DNA from: JADHLJ01 sp038118725
GTDB taxonomy: Bacteria > Pseudomonadota > Alphaproteobacteria > Thalassobaculales > Thalassobaculaceae
Direction of reading: 5' to 3'
Length of the DNA: 36,496 nucleotides
Assembly (NCBI GenBank): GCA_038118725.1
Contig: JAYOIK010000055.1
Location: 1-36,496, forward strand
Program-made: the position numbers and the translations under genes
Notes under the pieces: generated by a model
The model's input: only the letters and a program-made list of their open reading frames with translations
What the model was told of the DNA's origin: nothing
The model's database searches: none
Part shown: positions 24,017-32,310 of the stretch, piece after piece
Position numbering within the stretch: position 1 is the first letter of the stretch
Layout: every line of letters starts with the position of its first letter

Positions 24017-24832
24017 ATGGCGCGCGAGCTTAGTGTTGGAATTGGCGGCCTCGGCGCGATTGGCCTCAAGATCGCGAAAAGCCTGGACGATGGCTTGATC
24101 CCGGGCCTGCGTCTCGGGGCGGTGTCGGCGCGTGATCATGATAAGGCGCGGCGCAATCTGGCCGACCTGTCGGCGATGCCGGCGATTACCACCCTGGCCG
24201 GGCTTTCCGAGAGCTGCGATGTCATTGTCGAATGCGCGCCGGCGGCGGTATTCGCGGAGGTCGCCGATGCCGCGGTCGCCGCCGGTCGGATTTTCATTCC
24301 CGCCAGCGTCGGCGCGCTGCTGCCCCGCATGGATCTGGTGGACAAGGCCGGCGAAACCGGCGCCCGGATCATCGTGCCGACCGGCGCCCTGATCGGCCTC
24401 GATGCCATGCGGGCCGCCGCCGAGGGCGAGGTCGAGAGCGTGACCCTCAAGACCCGCAAGCCGCCCAATGGCTTGAAGGGCGCGCCGCATTTGGTGGAAA
24501 ACAACATATCCGTTGATGGATTGAACGAGCCGAAACTCGTGTTCGAGGGCACGGCCCGGGCCGGCGCGATCGGCTTTCCCGCGAATGTGAATGTCGCCGC
24601 CGCCCTCAGCCTCGCCGGGATAGGGCCGGACCGCACGACGCTTCAGATCTGGGCGGACCCCGGCGTCGACCGCAACATGCACACCATCACCGTCGAGGCC
24701 GACAGCGCGCGCTTCACCATGACGATCGAGAACATTCCAAGCGATGAGAACCCGAAGACCGGAAAAATCACGGCGCTCAGCATGTTGGCGACCCTGCGAC
24801 GCCTAACCGCGCCCCTAGTTTCCGGGACGTGA
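24017..24832 (+). CDS. nadX: L-aspartate dehydrogenase family protein (NadX-like)
   Basis: 271 residues. The N-terminal Rossmann fold (VGIGGLGAIGLKIAKSL) binds NAD(P). CDVIVECAPAAVFAEVA, SVGALLPRMD and GARIIVPTGALIGLDAM are conserved, and DPGVDRNMHTITVEAD carries the catalytic histidine of the aspartate dehydrogenase family. The enzyme interconverts L-aspartate with iminoaspartate/oxaloacetate plus ammonia and can feed NAD synthesis; here no nadA or nadC is adjacent, so a role in amino-acid breakdown is as likely. GGGAG precedes the ATG. The gene is divergent from the TctC/dgc run and ends before an inverted-repeat element. Confidence 0.83.
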   Translation: MARELSVGIGGLGAIGLKIAKSLDDGLIPGLRLGAVSARDHDKARRNLADLSAMPAITTLAGLSESCDVIVECAPAAVFAEVADAAVAAGRIFIPASVGALLPRMDLVDKAGETGARIIVPTGALIGLDAMRAAAEGEVESVTLKTRKPPNGLKGAPHLVENNISVDGLNEPKLVFEGTARAGAIGFPANVNVAAALSLAGIGPDRTTLQIWADPGVDRNMHTITVEADSARFTMTIENIPSDENPKTGKITALSMLATLRRLTAPLVSGT

Positions 24833-24862
24833 CGCGGTCCAGGAGGTTAAAAAACCGAGCAA

Positions 24863-24980
24863 AGACCCTTCGAGACGCACGCTTTGCGTGCTCCTCAGGG
24901 TGAGACCAACCTTTAATTTTAAAGTGTTAAACCAACACCACTCACCCTGAGGAGACCCGAATGGGCGTCTCGAAGGGTCT
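24863..24980. repeat. Long inverted-repeat element between convergent genes
   Basis: Outer arms AGACCCTTCGAGACGC (24863-24878) and GCGTCTCGAAGGGTCT (24965-24980) are exact complements. Inner arms CTCCTCAGGGTGAG (24891-24904) and CTCACCCTGAGGAG (24941-24954) are also exact. The left side has an extra CACGC-TTT-GCGTG hairpin and the centre is A/T-rich (CTTTAATTTTAAAG). The arms look like the dispersed palindromic repeats common in alphaproteobacterial genomes. It could act as a two-way terminator for nadX and the convergent DUF1217 gene. It carries no open frame of note. Confidence 0.85.
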
Positions 24981-25011
24981 GGAGTGCTTCGCCGGTGCTT
25001 AAAACAGCCTG

Positions 25012-27486
25012 CTACGAGAAAAGATTCAGGTTCAGACCGGAACTCGGCGCGATGCTGCGAACCAAGCCGACAAGCGCGGCATCCGTGTTCACCGGACCAA
25101 GAGTGGCGCCCTGAGCTTCCAGATCCTTCTGGATCAGATAATGCTCGATGAACTTGACGGCGTAGGCGGTGTTTTCCAGCGGCTTCAGGAACGTGGAGTC
25201 GGCTACCGACGACGCGCCGCTTTCCTCGGCCAGAATCTTGCTCTGAATGTCGAGCGCGAACTTCTCGCCCTTGAGCTTGCTCGCGGTGCTACCGGCGGCG
25301 AAAAGCGCGTCATTCAACAAGGACGTACGCTCGGCGATGCTTCCGCCGTTGAGGACCGTGTAGGAGAAACTCGATAGCGCGCTATTGAAGGAATCCTTGA
25401 AACCCGTCTGGGCCGCGACGGTCAAGACCGTGCCCACCGACCCCAAGGCGATCCGCAGATCACTGGCAAAGGGTTGGATGAGATTCTTGCCTTCTTCCTC
25501 GGCGGCCGCGATCAGCTGGTCTAGATCCGTGGTAAGTTGACGAATCTCGGCGTCCAGCGCGCCTTGCGGGTCCGCGACATTAGCCACGAATTCAAAGGTC
25601 GTCCGGTCCCGTCCCAAGCTCTGGGCAACCGCGTCGGCGGCGGGACGGTAGGTGTTGTCGATATCGTCCTTCAAGGTCGAGGCGTTGGCGACCGAGATCG
25701 ACGCGGGCAGCGCCGCCAGGATCGAGGTGTCGAGATTACCTCCGTTGGCGCGCACCGATACGCCGGTCTCGGCGAGATAGTCGGTCGTGCCGCTGGTCAG
25801 CAGATTATCGAAGGTAATCGTGCTGGTTCCGTCGGTCACCGAGCCCGGCGAATTGATCGCCGATTGCAACGCCGAAACCTTGATCGCGTAGCTCTCGTTG
25901 ATCGCCACCAGATCAGCGTCGACCTCCACCGCGTCAATCGCCAACTGACGGATCTCGTCGAGCAAGGTTTGGGCCGAGGCAACACGGGTAACGGCGTCAT
26001 CGACGGCGGAAATCCCGCCGGCCAATGCCTGGGTTCCCAAGGAATGGGCAAACCCCACCGAATTGGTCGTGCCGCTGAAACTGGAGACATTCACGCCGTT
26101 CTGGACCGTGGCGCTGTTGAAATCGGTCTCGGCGGAGTCGAAACTCGCCTCGGCGGCGGCGACGTCGGCGCTGAGATTGGCGAAGGTCGTGGCGGCGACC
26201 TGATCTCGCGCGGACTGCAAATTCGCGAGGAACGAGGTCAGATCAAACCCCGGGGTGACGACCGCCGTTCCATCGCTCTTGACCGTGGTGGAAATCTTGC
26301 TGTCGGTGATCGCGGTGATGCCGAGGCCCGCATCCCCCGTCGGTCGGAACAGGTTCTCGGTGTTTCCGGTATCGGGATCCGTATAGGTCGCGCTGTTGAT
26401 CAGGCCGGTATTGCCGAGAATCTTGTCCGCGGCCGCGGTAAACTGATTGATCAGCACGTCAACCGCGTCCTGATCCTCGGCATCGCGAAGTTGTTGAAAC
26501 AAGCCGTCCAGCTCTTCAAAGATCGGCGTGGCCTGTGAGAGGGCGTCATTCGCGGCGGCGATCAGCCCGGACTGCCGAATGAGATCGGGAAGCGCGGCTT
26601 GCTGTATCGGGATCTCGGCGGCGTTGACCCCCGCGACGTCGGTAACGTTCGCAAGGTCCGAGAGCTTCGTGCGGATGGTCTCCAACTGGGTCTGAATTGC
26701 CGAGATCGCGGTTTCCGCCGCCGTCACCTGGGCCGTCGAGGTATCCAGCGCGGCAATGTCATCGGCAAGAATTTCCTGTCGGGTTCTCGAAACCGTTTCA
26801 TCCAGGCCGCCCAGCTTGGCGCGGCCGATATCGAACTTCGCCTCGATCAGAGCCGCTTGTTTCTCGATCGATTGCTTGGCGATCTGTGGCGGCAAACGCA
26901 GGGTTGTCGTCACGATTGTTCTGAGCGGCAGATCACCGAGGATGCCGAACGTGCTGTCGACCGAGTTGATCTTGTTCAAGAAGAAGAACGCGTCGCGAAC
27001 CGCCGGGTTCTGCGCGCCGACATCCTTCTGGAATTCGTTGGTGAGGAACTTGTCGATGACCTCTTGCTGCTTGCTGGCGGTGACCAGGTTCAAGAGATCC
27101 TTGTTCGGCGCGTCGACAAACGCGGCGAGCTCGCCGAAACGGGGGTCGTTCAAGCGATTTGCAAAGGAGTTTACGTCCGTGGGATCGCTATTGATGATCG
27201 CCTTCAGCTTGCCGGGATTGTTGATCTCGCTGTCCAGACCAAAGGCCGACAGCAATACCCCGAGCACCCGGCGGTCGTTGACCAGCTCGTCGACATCCTT
27301 AATCTTCCCGGCCTGCTTTTTGAAATTCTCGATTTCCTTCTGAACGTCGGCGCGGTTTTGGAACTGCTGCCGATACTGAACTTCGTTCTGACGGATTTGC
27401 TTAAAAAGGGCGAGCGCCGAGATCGACGATCCACCGCCGCCTCCGCCGCCACCTAGAATTCCAAGAGCGCCTGCCGCGTTCAGCAT
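25012..27486 (-). CDS. Large DUF1217-type protein with coiled-coil extension, probably flagellum-linked
   Basis: About 824 residues from ATG 27486 (AGGAGA ribosome site); the frame is open 61 codons further but without support. After a poly-glycine stretch (GGGGGGGG) residues about 25-180 match the DUF1217 pattern: VDELVNDRRVLGVLLSAFGLD, KAIINSDPTDVNSFANRLNDPRFGELAAF, a FLTNEFQKDVGAQNPAVRDAFFF block, and LGDLPLRTIVTTTLRLPPQIA. DUF1217 proteins in alphaproteobacteria are often near flagellar genes. The remainder is rich in A, T, D, S and Q with predicted coiled coils (about 200-270, 450-520 and 600-650) and few aromatics, like secreted filament or surface proteins. No signal peptide, so export by a type III or I route is possible. 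Far longer than usual family members; a role is not known. Confidence 0.75.
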   Translation of the reverse strand: MLNAAGALGILGGGGGGGGSSISALALFKQIRQNEVQYRQQFQNRADVQKEIENFKKQAGKIKDVDELVNDRRVLGVLLSAFGLDSEINNPGKLKAIINSDPTDVNSFANRLNDPRFGELAAFVDAPNKDLLNLVTASKQQEVIDKFLTNEFQKDVGAQNPAVRDAFFFLNKINSVDSTFGILGDLPLRTIVTTTLRLPPQIAKQSIEKQAALIEAKFDIGRAKLGGLDETVSRTRQEILADDIAALDTSTAQVTAAETAISAIQTQLETIRTKLSDLANVTDVAGVNAAEIPIQQAALPDLIRQSGLIAAANDALSQATPIFEELDGLFQQLRDAEDQDAVDVLINQFTAAADKILGNTGLINSATYTDPDTGNTENLFRPTGDAGLGITAITDSKISTTVKSDGTAVVTPGFDLTSFLANLQSARDQVAATTFANLSADVAAAEASFDSAETDFNSATVQNGVNVSSFSGTTNSVGFAHSLGTQALAGGISAVDDAVTRVASAQTLLDEIRQLAIDAVEVDADLVAINESYAIKVSALQSAINSPGSVTDGTSTITFDNLLTSGTTDYLAETGVSVRANGGNLDTSILAALPASISVANASTLKDDIDNTYRPAADAVAQSLGRDRTTFEFVANVADPQGALDAEIRQLTTDLDQLIAAAEEEGKNLIQPFASDLRIALGSVGTVLTVAAQTGFKDSFNSALSSFSYTVLNGGSIAERTSLLNDALFAAGSTASKLKGEKFALDIQSKILAEESGASSVADSTFLKPLENTAYAVKFIEHYLIQKDLEAQGATLGPVNTDAALVGLVRSIAPSSGLNLNLFS

Positions 27487-27580
27487 GCTCTTTCTCTCCT
27501 GCTTCTGCAGTTGCCCGATAGTGCGCCTACTCGAATGAATAAGCAACTTCCGGGCCAACACCCCCTTATAGGGTCTCTCC

Positions 27581-27609
27581 CATATAGATAAAATTACATC
27601 TATTGTCAA
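27581..27609 (-). promoter_or_regulatory. Sigma-70-like promoter of the DUF1217 gene
   Basis: On the minus strand a perfect TTGACA (27604-27609) and TATATG (27581-27586) are 17 bases apart. A leader of about 90 bases follows to the ATG. The spacer contains most of the 18-bp element shared with 29841-29858. Confidence 0.6.
27589..27606 (-). promoter_or_regulatory. Copy 1 of an 18-bp element shared by two flagellar-region genes
   Basis: Minus-strand ACAATAGATGTAATTTTA, matching 16 of 18 bases with 29841-29858 (ACAATAGATGACATTTTA). It overlaps the -35 and spacer of the DUF1217 promoter and lies about 100 bp before that gene. Probably a regulator-binding or promoter element in this otherwise GC-rich DNA. 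Confidence 0.5.
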
Positions 27610-27724
27610 GATGCGCCCGCTTTCGATGCACCGGCCACTGTCTCTCCGATGTTGCTCGAAACCCGGCATGGCCCCTATAGTCTCAACCGTCCCAGCGACC
27701 TCACAACCAACTCAGAGCCGTCTC

Positions 27725-29509
27725 ATGTTCACCACGCGTCCGGAACTTCTCGGCACTTTCGGTGTCGTCACAACGACCCACTGGCTCGGCACCGCCACCG
27801 GCATGGCCATACTGGAAAAAGGCGGAAACGCCTTCGACGCCGCGGTCGCGACCGGATTCGCGCTCCAGGTCGTGGAGCCGCATCTGAATGGTCCGGGCGG
27901 CGACATGCCGGCGATCTTCCATGTCGCCGGAGAGGACTCGCCGCGCGTCCTATGTGGCCAAGGCCCGATACCGGCGGCGGCGACGATCGACAAATTCGGC
28001 GAGCTGGGCCTCGACCTGATCCCGGGAAGCGGCCTGCTCTGCGCGGTGGTTCCCGGCGCCTTCGATGCTTGGCTCAAGCTCCTGCGCGATCATGGCACGA
28101 TGAGCCTCGCCGAGGTCATGGGGCCGGCGATCGCGCTGGCCCGCGATGGTTATCCGGTGGTGCCGCGTATTACCGCGACCATCGATACCGTGCGGGAGCT
28201 ATTCGCCAGTGAATGGAAGACCTCCGCCGCGCTCTATCTGCCAGGCGGCAAGCCTCCGGCGCCGGGTACGATCTTCTCCAACCCCGTGATGGCCGAAACC
28301 TATGCCCGCGTCGTCGCCGAGGCGGATACCGGCGGCGGGAGCCGCGAGGCCCGCATCGACCGGGCTCGTCGGATCTGGTCAGAGGGTTGGATCGCCGAAC
28401 GGATCGACAGCTTCATGAGAACCGAAGAAGTGATGGACGTCACCGGTCGTCGCCATGGAGGCCTGCTTACCGGAGAGGACATGGCCGGTTGGAGCGCGAG
28501 CTATGACGCGCCGGCAACCTACGACTACGGTCGCTACACGGTTTGCAAGCCCGGCCCATGGAGCCAGGGCCCGGCGCTGTTGCAGCAACTCGCGATCCTC
28601 GACGGCATGGGGGTGTCGGAAATGGACCCGACCGGCCCGGACTTCGTGCATACCGTCGTCGAAGCCGCGAAGCTCGCCTTCGCCGATCGCGAGGCGTATT
28701 ACGGTGATCCGGATTTCGTCGACGTTCCGATGGATACCCTGCTGAGCGCCGCGTACAACGCCGGCAGACGCGCCCAGATTTCCTCGGAAGCCTCGGCCGA
28801 GCTTCGCCCGGGCGCCATCGACGGTCACCGGGTCGAAATCGGCATGGCCCTGGCGGATCGCGCCGGCGTCGAGGCCGCGGCCTCCATGGGGGTGGGCGAG
28901 CCGACGGTGGCCAAAACAGGTGTTTCCACCGGCGATACCGTGCATCTCGACATCATCGACCGGCACGGAAACATGATCTCCTGCACGCCGAGCGGCGGGT
29001 GGCTGCAAAGCTCTCCGATCATTCCGGAACTCGGCTTCTGCCTCGGCAATCGGGGGCAGATGTTCTGGTTGGACGAGAACACGCCATCGGCCCTGGTCCC
29101 CAACAAGCGGCCGCGCACGACGCTATCCCCGTCTCTCGCGCTTCGAGACGGCGAGCCCTATATGGTGTTCGGGACCCCCGGCGGCGACCAGCAGGATCAG
29201 TGGTCCGCGCTGATGTTCCTGCACCATGCCGACCATGGCATGAATCTCCAGGAATCCATCGATTGCCCGGCCTTTCACACCGAACACTTCCCAAGCTCGT
29301 TCTGGCCTCGGGGCCGGACGCCGAAGAAGGTGGTGATCGAGGGAAGATTTCCCGAGGCAACGGTCGCCGAGTTGCGACGTCGCGGGCACGAGGTCGAGGT
29401 TGGCGATGACTGGTCCGAAGGGCGTCTAACCGGGGCGGCCCGGGACGGTCGCCTGCTGAAGGCCGGCGCCAACCCGCGCGGCATGCAAGGCTACGCCGCC
29501 GGCCGGTAG
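27725..29509 (+). CDS. Gamma-glutamyltransferase family protein without signal peptide
   Basis: 594 residues from ATG 27725; homology begins there (FTTRPELLGTFGVVTTTHWLGTATGM), while upstream in-frame starts add a Ser/Pro leader. LEKGGNAFDAAVATGFALQVVEPHLNGPGGD, GAFDAWLKLL, SQGPALLQQLAIL and KLAFADREAYYGDP are family blocks. The autocleavage nucleophile is probably T405 in STGDTVHLDIID, which gives the small subunit. The end has TPGGDQQDQW and AGANPRGMQGYAAG. Members cleave gamma-glutamyl bonds, but cytosolic GGT-like proteins without signal peptide include acylases and oxamate-type enzymes, so the substrate is open. It is divergent from the DUF1217 gene (238 bp between starts). Confidence 0.88.
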   Translation: MFTTRPELLGTFGVVTTTHWLGTATGMAILEKGGNAFDAAVATGFALQVVEPHLNGPGGDMPAIFHVAGEDSPRVLCGQGPIPAAATIDKFGELGLDLIPGSGLLCAVVPGAFDAWLKLLRDHGTMSLAEVMGPAIALARDGYPVVPRITATIDTVRELFASEWKTSAALYLPGGKPPAPGTIFSNPVMAETYARVVAEADTGGGSREARIDRARRIWSEGWIAERIDSFMRTEEVMDVTGRRHGGLLTGEDMAGWSASYDAPATYDYGRYTVCKPGPWSQGPALLQQLAILDGMGVSEMDPTGPDFVHTVVEAAKLAFADREAYYGDPDFVDVPMDTLLSAAYNAGRRAQISSEASAELRPGAIDGHRVEIGMALADRAGVEAAASMGVGEPTVAKTGVSTGDTVHLDIIDRHGNMISCTPSGGWLQSSPIIPELGFCLGNRGQMFWLDENTPSALVPNKRPRTTLSPSLALRDGEPYMVFGTPGGDQQDQWSALMFLHHADHGMNLQESIDCPAFHTEHFPSSFWPRGRTPKKVVIEGRFPEATVAELRRRGHEVEVGDDWSEGRLTGAARDGRLLKAGANPRGMQGYAAGR

Positions 29510-29525
29510 GGTCCAGGCCCGGCCT

Positions 29526-29807
29526 TCAAGGCTCCGAGCGACCGTAGGCCTCGGTGCTCTTTAACGCGACGGTAAGATACTCGCGCAGAAACAGAGCGAC
29601 ATCCGGAACCATCTTGAACGCCCGCTCGCGGCCATCGGCGAAACGCACCCGCAACAAGATATCATCGCCTCGAACCTCAACCACGAAGGATTGCGCCTCG
29701 GGGATTTCCACGGCCCCGTCGCCGCCGCCCGCTCCCTCCCCTTCGGAACCTGGCTGACTCATGAAATAGTCGAGCCACTTGCGCGCTGTTACGTCTTCGC
29801 TCGCCAT
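29526..29807 (-). CDS. 93-residue unknown protein divergent from fliL
   Basis: Start ATG 29807 (CGGAAG weak site), since longer starts would include the intergenic element. It opens MASEDVTARKWLDYFMSQ, has an acidic Gly-rich linker (residues 20-30), then a beta-rich segment FVVEVRGDDILLRVRFADGRERAFKMVPDVALFLREYL. No known family recognised. The shared 18-bp element is 34 bp upstream. Position beside fliL suggests a motility link but nothing in the sequence proves it. Confidence 0.6.
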   Translation of the reverse strand: MASEDVTARKWLDYFMSQPGSEGEGAGGGDGAVEIPEAQSFVVEVRGDDILLRVRFADGRERAFKMVPDVALFLREYLTVALKSTEAYGRSEP

Positions 29808-29840
29808 GCTTCCGCCGGGACCCTTCGTTTCCGGGATTTC

Positions 29841-29858
29841 TAAAATGTCATCTATTGT
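29841..29858 (-). promoter_or_regulatory. Copy 2 of the 18-bp shared element
   Basis: Minus-strand ACAATAGATGACATTTTA, 34 bp before the 93-residue gene; preceded by TGCTACAAT, a good extended -10 hexamer overlapping the element. The rest of 29808-30031, between this gene and divergent fliL, shows no clear fliL promoter. Confidence 0.5.
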
Positions 29859-30031
29859 AGCATTATCCGCGTCGCGCAAACAGCGTTGCGTTAGATCTCC
29901 GTTCGAAATGCCGGCGCGTTTTAGTGGGGAGTGTTTCCAGCCTGTGGTACAGTCGCGATGCGATGTCGAGGATGATGTTTCCACGACGGTTGGATCTCTA
30001 GACTAGCCCGTGACGCGGACAAACTGGCGCC

Positions 30032-30538
30032 ATGAAGAAAATCCTGATCATCTTCATTCTACCGCTCATTCTGCTCATCGGCGCGGGCCTCGGTGTCTTG
30101 TTTCTCCGATTGATTCCCGGAGTGGGTCCGGAACTTATCCTCGGCGGGGAGCCGCCGGGCATGGCAGCGGCGGAGCCGGAAAAACCGAAGGAAGACCTCC
30201 CGCCCGACCCCTTCGTGAAATCCGGAGAGCTGAGCATTTACTTCACCCTGGAGGAGTTCGTGGTGCAACTGCGTTCCGAGCGCCGCAAGCCGGTGTTTCT
30301 GCTGTTGAGCCTTTCGCTGGAACTCCCGAACGAGGCGGCGCAAGAGATCATCGAGCCGAAGGAGCCGCGAATTCGCGACGCGGTTAACATTTATCTGAGT
30401 AGTCTGACGCCGGAAGCCCTCAATGGTTTCGACGGCATTCAAACCGTTCGCAACGAGATCTGGAAACGGATCCGTGAGATCATCGACAACGACGAGTTGC
30501 TCAGAAACATCCAGATCTCCAAGCTCACGGTGAAATAA
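30032..30538 (+). CDS. fliL: Flagellar basal body-associated protein FliL
   Basis: 168 residues. One N-terminal membrane helix (residues 4-27, LIIFILPLILLIGAGLGVLFL), a Pro/Glu linker, then a periplasmic FliL domain: SIYFTLEEFVVQLRSERRKPVFLLLSLSLEL, EPKEPRIRDAVNIYLSSLTPEALNG and the C-terminal IWKRIREIIDNDELLRNIQISKLTVK. FliL surrounds the stator units and supports torque generation. Here it stands alone: no fliM, fliN or motor genes are next to it on either side within the window. It converges with the acyltransferase gene, 6 bp between stops. Confidence 0.87.
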   Translation: MKKILIIFILPLILLIGAGLGVLFLRLIPGVGPELILGGEPPGMAAAEPEKPKEDLPPDPFVKSGELSIYFTLEEFVVQLRSERRKPVFLLLSLSLELPNEAAQEIIEPKEPRIRDAVNIYLSSLTPEALNGFDGIQTVRNEIWKRIREIIDNDELLRNIQISKLTVK

Positions 30539-30544
30539 TCGGCG

Positions 30545-31261
30545 CTAGCTCGGGTTCGATGCGTCGATCACGCGGGTCGCCGTTTCAATCATGTTTTCCA
30601 ACTCATGCATGAAGGTCTTGCGATCCATTCCACGCGGCATGGCAGGAAGGATTCGCACGGTTATCACTCCGGGCCGCTTGAAAAACGCCTGACGGGACCA
30701 GAATCTTCCCGAATTGAGCGCGACCGGAACGACCGGACAGTTCAAGGCTCGATAAAGCGCGAAAACCCCGGAGTGATAGGGCGCCTCCGCGCCTGGAACG
30801 ACCCGCGTGCCTTGCGGAAAGATCAAAACCGGTCGCCCGTCGCCGGATGCCTTGCGAGCGGCGGCCATCATCGACTTCAGCGCCGCGCCGCCGGCGCCCC
30901 GATCGATCGGTACCATGCCGACCTTGGAGATGTAAAAGCCCAGAACCGGCAGCTTCAAAAGCTCTTGCTTCAGGACGATCGACGGGTCCTGGAAAACCGT
31001 GTGAAGCGCCAGGGTTTCCCACGCCGATTGGTGCTTGGCGGCGATCATGAAGGCGCCCTTGGGCAGGTTCTCCATGCCCTCGACGCGATGAGAGAGCCCG
31101 ACCGTCACCCTTAACAGCCACAACACCAGCCGGATCCAGAAGTCCCGCAACCAACAGATCCAACGCCGCGGCCCCAGGACCAACGGCAAACCGAGAATCC
31201 CGAGAACCAGGGTCACCAGGACCAGGGCGATATTGAAAATCGTTGACCGGACCACAATCAT
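30545..31261 (-). CDS. plsC: 1-acyl-sn-glycerol-3-phosphate acyltransferase (PlsC type)
   Basis: 238 residues. One or two N-terminal membrane helices (residues 8-30 and 42-55). The acyltransferase motif is H77-QSAW-E82 in AAKHQSAWETLAL, i.e. HX4E rather than HX4D, a variant seen in a bacterial subgroup (KHQSTWET type). Then SKVGMVPIDRGAGG, and FPQGTRVVPG in place of FPEGTR. PlsC acylates lysophosphatidic acid to phosphatidic acid at the inner membrane. The gene is short of regulation clues; a GGGAG lies 13 bases before the ATG. Confidence 0.87.
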   Translation of the reverse strand: MIVVRSTIFNIALVLVTLVLGILGLPLVLGPRRWICWLRDFWIRLVLWLLRVTVGLSHRVEGMENLPKGAFMIAAKHQSAWETLALHTVFQDPSIVLKQELLKLPVLGFYISKVGMVPIDRGAGGAALKSMMAAARKASGDGRPVLIFPQGTRVVPGAEAPYHSGVFALYRALNCPVVPVALNSGRFWSRQAFFKRPGVITVRILPAMPRGMDRKTFMHELENMIETATRVIDASNPS

Positions 31262-31389
31262 GAAATCAGCGTCACTCCCAAAGCGGTCGTGTTATGAACG
31301 GCCTAAGGCCACTATCGCGCACCAGTTCTGTATCGCGCAAATCCTGTATCGTAACCTGGCCGCCGTGTCACCGAACGAGGGCGCATCCC

Positions 31390-31740
31390 TTGAACTCATT
31401 CTCGAGCCGGATCATTGACGTGGTAACGACCGTCGCTGGTAGCGGCGGTACGATCACCTATCGAGAGATCGCCGATATGGCGGATATCCCGCCGCCTGGA
31501 CGCATTCAATGCGTAACCGGCACCCTGGAGGATATGATCCGCGCCGATCACTCCGCCGGCCGTCCGCTGCGCGCCGCGGTCGCGGTCTCCCGGGCGGGCG
31601 ATCGCCTCCCTGGGCCGGGCTTTTTTCAGCTCTGTCGCGAAATCGCGCTTTATTTCGGCCCGGACAGCGGACCTCAGGCCACGCTATTTCACGAAATCCA
31701 GCTCCAGAGACTGCGAGATTCACTGGAAGCCAACACTTAA
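31390..31740 (+). CDS. Small unknown protein with a winged-helix-like segment
   Basis: About 116 residues if started at TTG 31390; the open frame extends to 31294 but that part reads as an unlikely Ser/Arg/Cys leader. The segment IIDVVTTVAGSGGTITYREIADMADIPPPGR resembles the DNA-binding half of MGMT/ATL proteins, but the PCHRV active site is absent. Instead RAAVAVSRAGDRLPGPGFFQLCREI follows, a layout seen in uncharacterised small proteins with a LPGxGF motif. Function unknown. It is the first plus-strand gene before the cupredoxin run, 140 bp upstream. Confidence 0.6.
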   Translation: MNSFSSRIIDVVTTVAGSGGTITYREIADMADIPPPGRIQCVTGTLEDMIRADHSAGRPLRAAVAVSRAGDRLPGPGFFQLCREIALYFGPDSGPQATLFHEIQLQRLRDSLEANT

Positions 31741-31880
31741 CGATGGCGGACACCATGGCTGGTGAGGATTCATACCGGGATCACGGCATTGCGATCCAAA
31801 GCGAGGCACGAAGCCTGGATTGGTCGCCGCTTTGGCCTATATCCTTTGGAACATAAGGTTTGATGGGCGGAGATACGGCG

Positions 31881-32225
31881 ATGGGTATGGGGAGATATCT
31901 CATTGTTGCAAGCATGACGGTCGCCGCGATCGGCGCGATCGGTTTCGCGGTCGAGGCCGCGTCCGGCGGCGCCGTTCACGAGATCATTCAGAAAAAACGC
32001 TCCTTCGGCGCCGCCAACTTGTCCGCCAAAATAGGGGACCGGTTGGTTTTCGTTAACGGCGATCCCTATGCGCATAATGTCTACTCCGTTGCCCCCAAGG
32101 GGTGGCTGGATCTTGGCATTCAAGAGGAGGGCGATCGCGGAACCGTTGTGCTCGACGCTCGGGGAAACTTCGATATCCGATGTCGAATCCATCCTAAAAT
32201 GCGAGTCATGGTGACGGTCGAATAG
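31881..32225 (+). CDS. Periplasmic amicyanin-like cupredoxin, first of a pair
   Basis: 114 residues from ATG 31881 (GGAGAT eight bases upstream); in-frame starts at 31860 and 31863 are weaker. Signal peptide: LIVASMTVAAIGAIGFAVEA. Mature domain is a small blue-copper fold: AKIGDRLVFVNGDPYAHNVYS supplies H65 and DIRCRIHPKMRVMVTVE supplies C101, H104 and M107. The CxxHPxM loop has amicyanin spacing. No methylamine dehydrogenase genes are near. Relatives are often called methylamine-utilisation proteins. It is followed 85 bp later by a paralogue and then by a sensor kinase, so electron transfer or metal/redox sensing is possible. Confidence 0.83.
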   Translation: MGMGRYLIVASMTVAAIGAIGFAVEAASGGAVHEIIQKKRSFGAANLSAKIGDRLVFVNGDPYAHNVYSVAPKGWLDLGIQEEGDRGTVVLDARGNFDIRCRIHPKMRVMVTVE

Positions 32226-32310
32226 CCCCGCTCGGCCCTTGGCCCGCGAACATCACGGGCATAGACTGTTTACACCGCGTTCTTCCATGTTCGAACAACC
32301 GGGAGTGATC

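Noticed and set aside
25537..27456. Plus-strand frames of 333 and 285 codons antisense to the DUF1217 gene
   Set aside because: Arg/Gly-rich shadow translations with no motif; the minus strand has a promoter, ribosome site and family match.
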